Both the position numbers and the translations under genes were made by a program. Positions 33,842 through 41,693 of a DNA stretch of 45,161 bases are shown here, in pieces. Positions within the stretch are counted from its first letter, which is position 1; every line of letters starts with the position of its first letter. The notes below the pieces were generated by a model that searched no databases, was not told where the DNA came from, and worked only from the letters and a program-made list of their open reading frames with translations. The DNA is from Gemmata sp. (lineage in GTDB: Bacteria; Planctomycetota; Planctomycetia; Gemmatales; Gemmataceae). The stretch spans positions 1 to 45,161 of the forward strand of contig JANWYJ010000018.1 of NCBI GenBank assembly GCA_025055115.1, given 5' to 3'.

Positions 33842-35242
33842 ATGGTGGTCAAAAAAGAGAAGAATCCCGGAGAAGCGATCCTCAAGCTGGTCGAAATGCT
33901 CCATGAGGAACGCAAAATTTCCAAAGAAACGATTTTCAAAGGGATTGCCACCGCTATTCAAGTTGCGGCCGAACGCCATTTTGGTGTCGAAGAAGGCGTC
34001 TTTGTGCATATTGACGAAGCCACCGGCAACATCATTGCCCGCTATGGCGAGCAGGAGCTGGACCCCGAGACGTTGGGTCGCATCGCCGCCCAATCCGCAA
34101 AACAAATGATCATTCAGAAGATACGCGAAGCCGAATCCGACACCGTTTACAATGAATTCACCGGAAAGAAGTATGAATTGGTCGTTGGCACCGTGACGCG
34201 TGTCGATGCGGGCACGGCGATTGTTGCGTTGGGCAAAACCGAGGCCTTATTACCGCGGAGTGAGCAAATTCCCGGCGAAACCCATCATGTCGGGGAGCGG
34301 GTGAAAGCCATCATCATGGAGGTCCGCAAGCAGGGGCATCGCGTCAAAGTGGTGCTGTCACGCTGTCATCCGGAGTTTGTCAAAGCCTTGTTTGAAGAAG
34401 AAATCCCCGAGATCGAAGAGCGGATTATCGACATCCGCGCCGTAGCTCGGGAAGCGGGTTACCGTTCGAAAGTCGCCGTGTCAAGTATCGACTCCAAAGT
34501 GGACGCTGTCGGGGCCTGTGTCGGCGTTCGCGGCAGCCGCATCAAAAACGTCATCGAAGAACTCAACGGGGAACGCATTGACATTGTGCGTTGGAACGAC
34601 TCGCTGCAAGTCTTGATTCCCAATGCCTTGCAGCCGGCGCAGATTTCCGATGTTTTCCCATACCCACGTTTGGGCCGGGCGATTGTTCTGGTCACCGACG
34701 ATCAATTGTCCTTGGCCATCGGCCGCCGCGGCCAGAACGTGCGTCTAGCTTCCAAACTGGTGGGTTGGGATATCGAAATCATGACCCACGACGAACTGGC
34801 CGAAGCCCTCGAACGGGCCGAGCGGTGGTTCGGACAACTCCCGCACGCCTCCCCCGAACTGACCAACGCCCTCATTGAAGAAGGGTTCCTCTCTTACAAC
34901 GACATCACCTGCATTGATGCCGCCGCCCTTGCGGAATTCACCGGCTTGCCGGAAGATCAAGCCGATGAAGTGATTATGTATGCCGAAGAATATGCCGACG
35001 TGATGGAACGCAGCGTCGAGGAAGAACGCCGTCAGGCCGAAGAAGCCGCGGAACAAGCCCGCTTGGAAGCGGAAGCCCACTCGACCACAACCGCCGGGGC
35101 CGACGCCGCCTCCGCCGAACCCGCCCTAGCCTCCGCGGTGGCATCGGATGAGGAACAGCCCACTGCCCCAGCGGCGCCCACCGAACAGGAGAATGTCACG
35201 CCGCTAGCGGCAACCCATGAGGAAGTTCGTCAGGAATCCTGA
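33842..35242 (+). CDS. nusA: Transcription termination/antitermination factor NusA
   Basis: The product has 466 residues. The ATG at 33842 has GAGG with a 6-nt gap and matches the family start (EAILKLVEMLHEERKISKET); another ATG four codons earlier is possible. Domains in order: NusA N-terminal RNA-polymerase-binding domain (1-130), S1 (VGTVTRVDAGTAIVALGKTE), then two KH domains, with the KH2 motif LAIGRRGQNVRLASKLVGWD. A short helix-hairpin-helix-like region follows (LTNALIEEGFLSYNDIT), then an acidic Ala/Glu/Thr-rich tail from about residue 395. NusA binds RNA polymerase and nascent RNA. The nusA-infB-DUF503-rbfA order is the conserved bacterial translation cluster; rimP, normally upstream, is not visible here. 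Confidence 0.97.
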   Translation: MVVKKEKNPGEAILKLVEMLHEERKISKETIFKGIATAIQVAAERHFGVEEGVFVHIDEATGNIIARYGEQELDPETLGRIAAQSAKQMIIQKIREAESDTVYNEFTGKKYELVVGTVTRVDAGTAIVALGKTEALLPRSEQIPGETHHVGERVKAIIMEVRKQGHRVKVVLSRCHPEFVKALFEEEIPEIEERIIDIRAVAREAGYRSKVAVSSIDSKVDAVGACVGVRGSRIKNVIEELNGERIDIVRWNDSLQVLIPNALQPAQISDVFPYPRLGRAIVLVTDDQLSLAIGRRGQNVRLASKLVGWDIEIMTHDELAEALERAERWFGQLPHASPELTNALIEEGFLSYNDITCIDAAALAEFTGLPEDQADEVIMYAEEYADVMERSVEEERRQAEEAAEQARLEAEAHSTTTAGADAASAEPALASAVASDEEQPTAPAAPTEQENVTPLAATHEEVRQES

Positions 35243-35351
35243 CCGCCATCACCGTTTGCGCTGAACGGGGTGCCCGGCCCACATGGCCCGGCGCTTCCGA
35301 CGAGGTGCCCTTTTCAGGAAACTCAGCGCGATTAGAATAGTACACAGAGGG

Positions 35352-35389
35352 GGTCAACGGGGTTGACCGGACTCACTGGCCGAGGTGAG
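35352..35389 (+). promoter_or_regulatory. Paired hairpins in the infB leader
   Basis: GGTCAAC-GGG-GTTGACC (35352-35368) is a perfect 7-bp stem. CTCAC/GTGAG (35372-35376 and 35385-35389) forms a second hairpin. Both lie 45-80 bases before the infB start in the 191-bp nusA-infB spacer and could modulate transcription or translation. Confidence 0.35.
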
Positions 35390-35433
35390 GACGTTTTCCG
35401 GGGGTAGCTCGCAGCCCACCAGAGGAGTACCGC

Positions 35434-38400
35434 TTGTCGAATCCGCAGACGAAAGACACCAAAGAAAAGAAGGTCCGGGTTTTCAACCTGGCAAAGGAAC
35501 TGAATGTCGAGAGTAAACTTCTGCTCGACTACTGCAAGGAATTGGGATTCACCGGAATCACCAATCAATTGAGTGGTTTGGAACCCGGCCAAGCGGAGGC
35601 GCTCAAGGAACGCGTCAAGAAAGGCCCTAAACCGGGCAGTGCCCCCCTTCCGCCGCCGGGTACTCCCCCGAAGTCGATTATCCCGCCGGCGGCCAAACTC
35701 GAAAAAACGATCCAAACGTTGCCCAAAGCCGCCCCCAAACCGGCTCCCAAACCCGCGGACACGGCGGTGATTTCGCCCACGGCGGTGATTTCGCCGCCGC
35801 CGACACCATCCGCCGTACCCGCTCCCGAAACACTCCCGGCAGCAGCCGCGGCTCCTGCGGCGAGCATGACGCCAGTTCCTCCTCCGGCGGAACGCCTCCC
35901 CGCTTCCCCGCCGACGGCCCCAACCGCACCATCCCTCAACGCTGACAACCCAGCCCCCACGTTGACAACAGCCACGACCCCAGCCACGCCAGCGGCTCCA
36001 GCAACCACGGCCACCACAACCCCGACGCCTCCACCGGCTCCGACGCCCCCCCCGCCGGTGCCGCGCAATGTTATCCCCACCCTGCCCGGCAGTGGCATTC
36101 GCAATCTGAATACGTCGGGTCGTTCAGGCTCTGTCAGCGCTCCAGGTCGTTCAGGCCCTGTCGGTGTTCCGCGCCCCACACCGGGTGCTGCCAGCCCCGC
36201 GGCATCGAGTTCAGCTCCTACGCCGGCTGCGTCTATGCCCCCCACGCCTCCCCCACCGCCCGTGGCCCCATCCCCCTCGGGTCTGACTTCTGCTGCCGCT
36301 GCCCCCTCACCGCCCAAGGCACCGCCAGCGGCCCCGACGGCCCCCCCCACGCCACCCCCCGCGGCGAAAAGCCCGCCGCCACCGACACCCCCTGGCCCTC
36401 CCAAGAACATCATTCCGCCGACCGCCGCGCCATCCACGCGGCCAGCCGTATTGAACCGGCCCCCCCAAGTTCCGCCACCCAAACATCTGGCACCGGCGCG
36501 AACGTCGGCGAATCAAGCCCCGCCCCCAGGCAGCCAGCGCTCAACCGCACCCGGCGGCACGGCAGGTTCTCGGCCTGGTGGCGGACCCGGACCCAGCGGT
36601 GCCAGCCCGCCCAGCGGCGGTCCGTCAGGACCACGACCGCCCGCACCACCGGCCAAGCCCACCGCACCGGCCAAAAGTGGCTCCAGCCAATCGGTGAAGC
36701 TGACGCCCGAGATGATTGAACGCCTGCGGGCGGCCAGCGCCCGGGGCCAGCGGGTGTCCATGACCGAAATCGTGCGTACCCCCCCCGGTGGCGGAGGGAA
36801 AACCAACGAAGCGCCCCCGCGACCTAGCGGACCGCAACGAGGGGCTGGTGGACGCGGAGCCAACTTCGATAGCGACGATGAGGACGAAAAGAAAAAAGGC
36901 GTCATCGGTCGCGAGTCGCGCCATAAAGGCCGCACTGATAAAGGCCGGCAGTCCGGCCCGCGGGTCGATCGCAGCTCGATTGTCATTGGTGATAGCGGTG
37001 TCGAGACCATCGAAGAACAGTTTGGCTCGCGGCGTGGCCCGCGCGCGGCTTTGTTGCGCAAGGCCAAGCGCGAAAAAGTCGAAGTGAAGAAGGAAGGGAA
37101 GGTGGAAATCACCCTTCCCATTACCGTGCGCAGCCTCTCCGAAACCATCGGGATGAAGGTGGGCGAATTGATTCTGCGCCTCAAGAAAGAAACCAATGCC
37201 CTTTATTCCATCAATGCCCCGGTGGACTTTGATACAGCCGCTCTCATCGCCATCGAGAAGAACATCGAGCTGGTCGCCAAGAAACAAAAGACCGCCGAAG
37301 AACAGCTCATCGAAGACTTTGAACGCCTGGCCCGTGAAGTCGACCCGGCCAAACTGCGTCCCCGACCGCCCATCGTCACCATCATGGGCCACGTCGACCA
37401 CGGCAAAACAACCTTGCTCGATAAAATTCGCCAGTCGAATATCGCCGCCAGTGAAGTGGGCGGCATCACCCAGTCGATCCGAGCTTGGTCGGTGACGCAC
37501 CGGGTGGTTGACCCCGATCATCCCGACCAGAACCTGATCGACAAACGCATCACCTTCCTCGATACCCCCGGTCACGAAGCCTTCACCAAGATGCGGGCAC
37601 GCGGCGCCAACGTCACGGACATTGCCGTCATCGTCGTTGCCGCCACCGACGGGGTCATGCCGCAAACGGAGGAAGCCATTGCCCACGCCCGGGCCGCCGG
37701 CGTGCGGATGATCGTCGCCATCAACAAAATCGACGCCCCCAACGCCAACATCGAACGCACCCGCCGCCAACTCTACCAACTCGAACTGCTCCCCGACAAC
37801 ATGGGCGGCGATACGCAATTCGTCGAATGTTCTGCCCTCACGGGCCAAGGGATCGACGATCTGTTGACGGCGATTTCGATTGAAGCGGAACTCAATTTGG
37901 CCGATAAGCTGCAAGCCGACCCGGATCGTCCGGCCACCGGAACCTGCCTTGAAGCGTACATGAGTTCCGATGAAGGCGTTATGGCCACGCTGCTGGTGCA
38001 ACAGGGCACGCTCCGGGTGGGCGACATCGTGCTGTGTGGCTCCACATACGGCCGTGTCCGCGCGATGTACAACGACTTGGGTCAGCCCATAGAAGAAGCT
38101 GGCCCCAGCACACCCGTTCGTATTACCGGCTTGGATCGGGTCCCCAATGCCGACGATCCGTTCTATGTCGTCGAAGAATTGGCCACCGCCAAGGAAATTG
38201 CGGAAGCCCGCGAGAAGAAAGAACGCGAGGAGAAACTGCTCAAAGCGGCTCCGGTGGTCGATATGGCGGCCCTGACCGCGGCGCGCAGTAAGCAAAAGAT
38301 CACCGAGCTGAAGGTAATTCTCAAAGCCGACGCCCGCGGCTCACTGGAAGCGATTCGCAAAGAACTCGAAAAGCTCACTCACGAAGAGGTCACCACGCGG

Positions 38401-38934
38401 GTGCTCCACGCGGGCATCGGGGCGATTACTGAATCCGATGTCCAACTGGCCCTCACCAGCCCCAGCGATACGCTGATCGTTGGCTTCAACGTCACCGCCG
38501 ACGATGCCGCACTGCAACTGGCCGAAGAACGCGGCATCAGCCTCCGCGAATACCAGATCATCTACAACCTCGTTGATGATGTGAAAGCGGCGTTGGAAGG
38601 GCGGCTCAAGCCGGTTGAGGAAGTCATTCACCTGGGCCGGGCGGTGGTGCGGCAAATCTTCAAGGTGGGCAAGGTGGGCACCATTGCCGGCTGTTATGTG
38701 ACCAGCGGCGTGATCGAACGAACCGCTCGCGTGCGGGTGATTCGTGGCGGTGTTGTGGTCTATCCACCGGCCGATAAAGTGGTTGGCCTCGATAGCCTCA
38801 AGCGGTTTAAGGACGATGTCCGCGAAGTCCGTGAGGGCTTTGAGTGCGGTCTGAAAATCTCGGGTTTCGACGATGTCAAAGTCGACGATGTCATCGAAGC
38901 CTTCAAAGTTGAAGTGCGACAACGAACCCTCTAG
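35434..38934 (+). CDS. infB: Translation initiation factor IF-2
   Basis: The product has 1166 residues, longer than most IF-2 because of a Pro/Ala/Thr-rich linker (about residues 65-430). The start is TTG at 35434, with GAGGAG and a 7-nt gap; no suitable ATG is present. An IF2_N-type module ([20 protein letters not shown]) opens the protein and a second one ([20 protein letters not shown]) precedes the G domain. G1 is GHVDHGKTT from Gly652, G3 is DTPGHEAF and G4 is NKID. Domains II to IV follow to the C-terminus. It places initiator tRNA on the 30S subunit in a GTP-dependent step. The linker carries in-frame duplications: 18 bp x2 at 35761-35796 (TAVISP twice) and 27 bp x2 at 36118-36171 (GRSG repeats). 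Confidence 0.97.
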   Translation: MSNPQTKDTKEKKVRVFNLAKELNVESKLLLDYCKELGFTGITNQLSGLEPGQAEALKERVKKGPKPGSAPLPPPGTPPKSIIPPAAKLEKTIQTLPKAAPKPAPKPADTAVISPTAVISPPPTPSAVPAPETLPAAAAAPAASMTPVPPPAERLPASPPTAPTAPSLNADNPAPTLTTATTPATPAAPATTATTTPTPPPAPTPPPPVPRNVIPTLPGSGIRNLNTSGRSGSVSAPGRSGPVGVPRPTPGAASPAASSSAPTPAASMPPTPPPPPVAPSPSGLTSAAAAPSPPKAPPAAPTAPPTPPPAAKSPPPPTPPGPPKNIIPPTAAPSTRPAVLNRPPQVPPPKHLAPARTSANQAPPPGSQRSTAPGGTAGSRPGGGPGPSGASPPSGGPSGPRPPAPPAKPTAPAKSGSSQSVKLTPEMIERLRAASARGQRVSMTEIVRTPPGGGGKTNEAPPRPSGPQRGAGGRGANFDSDDEDEKKKGVIGRESRHKGRTDKGRQSGPRVDRSSIVIGDSGVETIEEQFGSRRGPRAALLRKAKREKVEVKKEGKVEITLPITVRSLSETIGMKVGELILRLKKETNALYSINAPVDFDTAALIAIEKNIELVAKKQKTAEEQLIEDFERLAREVDPAKLRPRPPIVTIMGHVDHGKTTLLDKIRQSNIAASEVGGITQSIRAWSVTHRVVDPDHPDQNLIDKRITFLDTPGHEAFTKMRARGANVTDIAVIVVAATDGVMPQTEEAIAHARAAGVRMIVAINKIDAPNANIERTRRQLYQLELLPDNMGGDTQFVECSALTGQGIDDLLTAISIEAELNLADKLQADPDRPATGTCLEAYMSSDEGVMATLLVQQGTLRVGDIVLCGSTYGRVRAMYNDLGQPIEEAGPSTPVRITGLDRVPNADDPFYVVEELATAKEIAEAREKKEREEKLLKAAPVVDMAALTAARSKQKITELKVILKADARGSLEAIRKELEKLTHEEVTTRVLHAGIGAITESDVQLALTSPSDTLIVGFNVTADDAALQLAEERGISLREYQIIYNLVDDVKAALEGRLKPVEEVIHLGRAVVRQIFKVGKVGTIAGCYVTSGVIERTARVRVIRGGVVVYPPADKVVGLDSLKRFKDDVREVREGFECGLKISGFDDVKVDDVIEAFKVEVRQRTL
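35761..35796 (+). repeat. In-frame 18-bp tandem duplication in infB linker
   Basis: Units 35761-35778 and 35779-35796 encode TAVISP twice and differ only at the last base. Confidence 0.95.
36118..36171 (+). repeat. In-frame 27-bp tandem duplication in infB linker
   Basis: Units 36118-36144 and 36145-36171 (start GGTCGTTCAGGC) encode GRSGSVSAP and GRSGPVGVP. Confidence 0.92.
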
Positions 38935-38982
38935 AGTGCTGTTCCGCGGTCCGTGAGTGGATGCTGAGGCTACGCGGAGCCA

Positions 38983-39303
38983 ATGGGGCTTTCTTCGTGT
39001 GACAAACTCATGGTTGTCGGCACCCTCTCTGCCCGACTGTTGGTTCGCGATTCTCGAACCCTCAAGGACAAACGCCAAGTGGTGCGGAGCATCCTCGATC
39101 GTATGCGCGGCCGCTTCAACGTGGCGGCCGCCGAAGTGGACACCCACGACGACGTAAAATTGGTCACACTGGGTTTCGCCGCCGTTGGTTTTGAAACAGC
39201 CGCGGTGCAGAGCGTGCTCCACAACATCGCTCATGCCCTGCGTACCCACCCGGTGGCCGAATATCTCGGCGGTGATGTCGTCGTGGGCACCGACGTGGTC
39301 TAA
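38983..39303 (+). CDS. DUF503 family protein (YlxP-like)
   Basis: The product has 106 residues from the ATG at 38983, which has GGAG only three bases upstream. Homologues normally begin directly at a segment like VVGTLSARLLVRDSRTLKDK, so the ATG at 39010 (97 residues) may be the true start. The conserved core SRTLKDKRQVVRSILDRMRG and FNVAAAEVDTHDDVKLVTLG is characteristic of DUF503. The family sits between infB and rbfA in many bacteria (ylxP in Bacillus) and is presumed to act with ribosome biogenesis, but its biochemical role is not known. Spacing to infB (48 bp) and rbfA (48 bp) supports one operon. Confidence 0.88.
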   Translation: MGLSSCDKLMVVGTLSARLLVRDSRTLKDKRQVVRSILDRMRGRFNVAAAEVDTHDDVKLVTLGFAAVGFETAAVQSVLHNIAHALRTHPVAEYLGGDVVVGTDVV

Positions 39304-39351
39304 AATCCCCCCCAACCGCGGTCCTTGCCGCCGCCGGCGCGAGTAGACACT

Positions 39352-39804
39352 ATGAAATCGCATCGACTAGCGCGGGTATCCGAAGTCATCCGCGAAACGG
39401 CCGCCCATGCCATTTTGTTCGAACTCAAAGACCCGCGCGTCAAAGGCGTGACCGTCACGCGCACCGAGGTTTCACCCGATTTGCAGCATGCGAAAATCTA
39501 CGTCTCCATCATGGGAACGGAGAAAGAACAACAACTCACGATGCACGGGTTGAAAAGTGCCGCCGGCTTCATCCAAACCAAAATCGCGGATCGGCTCACC
39601 TCCCGCTATGTTCCGCATGTCACGTTTGTCATCGACGAAGGTGTCAAGAAAAGCATCGCCATCTCCCGGATCATTCGTGAGGAGAATGAACGCCGCGCCA
39701 CGCACAACAGCCCGGTGCCCGCCGACCATGCGACCGCTGCCGACACCGACGCATCCGACGACCCCGAACAACCCCCCGAACGCACAAGCAATAACCCCCA
39801 CTAA
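39352..39804 (+). CDS. rbfA: Ribosome-binding factor A
   Basis: The product has 150 residues. The ATG at 39352 starts the conserved RbfA fold (MKSHRLARVSEVIRETAAHA, ELKDPRVKGVTVTRTEVSPD, then AKIYVSIMG). The core KH-like domain ends near residue 112 and a Thr/Pro/Asp-rich tail of about 35 residues follows. RbfA binds the 30S subunit during late 16S rRNA processing. It ends the nusA-infB-DUF503-rbfA cluster; truB, often next, is absent and an endonuclease III-like gene follows instead. Confidence 0.95.
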   Translation: MKSHRLARVSEVIRETAAHAILFELKDPRVKGVTVTRTEVSPDLQHAKIYVSIMGTEKEQQLTMHGLKSAAGFIQTKIADRLTSRYVPHVTFVIDEGVKKSIAISRIIREENERRATHNSPVPADHATAADTDASDDPEQPPERTSNNPH

Positions 39805-39864
39805 CTCATACTCCCGCGGCTCACTGAGGAGCGCAGGTTCTTCTTGGGAAATGGAGCCCACGGC

Positions 39865-40662
39865 ATGCCGGCGATTACCAATAAGCAACAGTTGTTAGCG
39901 CAGGTCCAAACCGCCCTCAAAAAACGTTTCCCCCTCCCAGTCATGGAAGGGGAAACACCCCGGCCGCTATTGGAAGAATTGATCTACGCCATTTGTCGGG
40001 AGGGCAGCATCAGCAGCGAGGCCGATGCTGCCTTCGAACGACTCAAAAAATCATTTGTTGACTGGAACGAAATCCGCGTCTCCACGGTCCAGGAAGTGGC
40101 CGAGGTTTTACGCCCTTTGCCACAAGCCGGCCTCCGCGCCGGCTGGATTATTGGCGTTCTGCAAGCCGTTTTTGAGCTCAACTACTCCTTCGAAATCGGC
40201 GATATGGAGAAGAAAGGACTGAAACACGCAGCCAAACAAATTTCTCGCTACTTCAACACCAAAGACCTGGAAACCAAAGGACTCAAACAGGCGGCCAAGC
40301 AGATTGGCCGCTTCAAGCAGGTGAACGATTTTGCCGTTGCCTGGGTGGTGCAGCGGTCGTTAGGCGGTCATGCCATACCGCTGGATGGCCCCACCATTCG
40401 CGTCCTGCAGCGTTTGGGGGTGGTCGAAGCGGATATCGATTTGGAAGATTTGGAGGCCGTCCGCAGCGGCATCGAACACGTTATTCCCAAAGCGCGCGGC
40501 TTGGAATTCACCGAATTGATGAGCCTGCAGGCCAAAGAAATCTGTACCGAAAAAGACCCTCTGTGCAGCAAATGCCCTGTGCTGACGGAATGCCCCACCG
40601 GTCAAGAACTCACGGCCAAAAAGAGCGACAAAAACGACGGCAAACCCAAAAAATCACGCTAA
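39865..40662 (+). CDS. Divergent endonuclease III-like (HhH-GPD) protein with Fe-S cluster loop
   Basis: The product has 265 residues. The ATG at 39865 has GGAG eight bases upstream. The C-terminal cluster C-x6-C-x2-C-x5-C (CTEKDPLCSKCPVLTEC) is the canonical [4Fe-4S] loop of endonuclease III. The catalytic aspartate region is kept (IPLDGPTIRVLQRLG). The hairpin LPGVGxKTA is replaced by RFKQVNDFAVA, so the catalytic lysine position is not conserved. Two consecutive 21-codon segments (DMEKKGLKHAAKQIS and DLETKGLKQAAKQIG starts; 40201-40263 and 40264-40326) are an internal duplication just before this site. It may be a base-excision enzyme with altered chemistry or a DNA-binding non-catalytic relative. 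The stop codon lies in a short repeat (40649-40679). Confidence 0.78.
   Translation: MPAITNKQQLLAQVQTALKKRFPLPVMEGETPRPLLEELIYAICREGSISSEADAAFERLKKSFVDWNEIRVSTVQEVAEVLRPLPQAGLRAGWIIGVLQAVFELNYSFEIGDMEKKGLKHAAKQISRYFNTKDLETKGLKQAAKQIGRFKQVNDFAVAWVVQRSLGGHAIPLDGPTIRVLQRLGVVEADIDLEDLEAVRSGIEHVIPKARGLEFTELMSLQAKEICTEKDPLCSKCPVLTECPTGQELTAKKSDKNDGKPKKSR
40201..40326 (+). repeat. In-frame 63-bp tandem duplication in the endonuclease III-like gene
   Basis: Segments 40201-40263 and 40264-40326 are aligned at a 21-codon period; the first 15 residues share 11 identities, notably KGLK-x-AAKQI. Confidence 0.85.
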
Positions 40663-40679
40663 TCTGGAAAAATCACGCT
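40649..40679. repeat. 12-bp repeat at the endonuclease III-like stop codon
   Basis: AAAAATCACGCT occurs at 40649-40660 and 40668-40679 (19-bp period); the TAA stop is 40660-40662. Confidence 0.85.
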
Positions 40680-40739
40680 TATGTGCGACACGAACCCGCA
40701 CTGGCCCGATCCCAGAGCCGCCTTGCCTCTCGGCCTGAC

Positions 40740-41522
40740 CTACTTGCGGGTAGTGACCATGGTCTCGGTCGCTTGGAGGATCTCACGGACCTTGTCGTCG
40801 TTGAGATCGTCGGGGGCTAACTCCCAGCGTTGTTGAATTCGGAAACGGTTGTAAATAATGACCGTCAGCGGCACACGTTCGGGAATACCGAAGGTCCGTA
40901 TCGCCGGTGACGTCACCGGCACCAAGCCCCACGGCACATTGTCGGCCGGGACTTTCTCGGCAAACCCCCGAATCTCCGCCGCGTACAGGTCGCGGTTCTC
41001 GTCATCGGGATATTCTTTCGGCACTTCGATCCGTTCTTCACTGCCATCGGCTCGCTTGACAGCCACAATTTTCGAGCCGCCCTCGAGGCGGAGATACATC
41101 GCAAAGGCCGACAATTTATCGGTGGTGTATTTGGCAACAAGCTTATCCACGCCTTGAATAAGTTTGGCCAAACCGCTCTGCTCGTCGAAATTCTTCAAGT
41201 CACTCCGAAGAAAGATCGCCACCACGGGGGCCAGCCCGTACTCACACACCAGGCAGTGCATCTTGCCCGTACGATTGCGTGGATCCGGAGATTCACGGCC
41301 ATCCGGACTGGTGATCGGCTTTTTGAAGCGATTATCCACAACAACTTGCGCACGGAATGTGCCGGGCACGACATTGGCCTGGCTCGCCCCGGCGACCAGC
41401 GCCGCGGCGGCATCGTAAGCCAAGTTTCGTGCCGATGGCGGCGACGGTGGTTGCGCTGGAACCGACAACACGATCCCGGTGAACATTCCGGCTGAAAGAA
41501 TTGTGTATCGCAACCCAATCAT
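40740..41522 (-). CDS. Secreted CxxC protein, distant relative of the tandem thioredoxin-like pair
   Basis: The product has 260 residues. The ATG at 41522 has a GGAG six bases upstream and starts a Sec signal (MIGLRYTILSAGMFTGIVLS, cleavage near VPAQ). The motif HCLVCEYGLAPVVAIFLRSD matches LCYVCKYNGEQRPAVVLIFT of the 22626-23165 protein in spacing and in the hydrophobic strand after the CxxC. The segment LAKLIQGVDKLVAKY mirrors LVTLVKAVDEVQKNN, and VPLTVIIYNRFRI mirrors AAVTVLVYKKGGV. It is therefore probably a longer member of the same family, with an insert between these segments. Exported redox function is inferred from the motif only. It is divergent from the zinc-ribbon gene (171-bp spacer). 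Confidence 0.72.
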   Translation of the reverse strand: MIGLRYTILSAGMFTGIVLSVPAQPPSPPSARNLAYDAAAALVAGASQANVVPGTFRAQVVVDNRFKKPITSPDGRESPDPRNRTGKMHCLVCEYGLAPVVAIFLRSDLKNFDEQSGLAKLIQGVDKLVAKYTTDKLSAFAMYLRLEGGSKIVAVKRADGSEERIEVPKEYPDDENRDLYAAEIRGFAEKVPADNVPWGLVPVTSPAIRTFGIPERVPLTVIIYNRFRIQQRWELAPDDLNDDKVREILQATETMVTTRK

Positions 41523-41693
41523 GTCATCTCCCCCGCAGCCGGCCGGCTCATATTGTTACATTGACGGCGCGGACTAGCCGCGTCAAGCTGAGTAGCGAGT
41601 ATCTCCTTGTATCGGTCGCAAAGTTCTCGGTAGGATCGATACAGAAGCCTTGTCGTCATTTCCGGAATCGCCAGCGGTTGTGGTATTAACGTT

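Noticed and set aside
36625-38295. Long open frame on the minus strand opposite infB
   Set aside because: It is antisense to the highly conserved GTPase domain of IF-2 and has no protein-like motifs.
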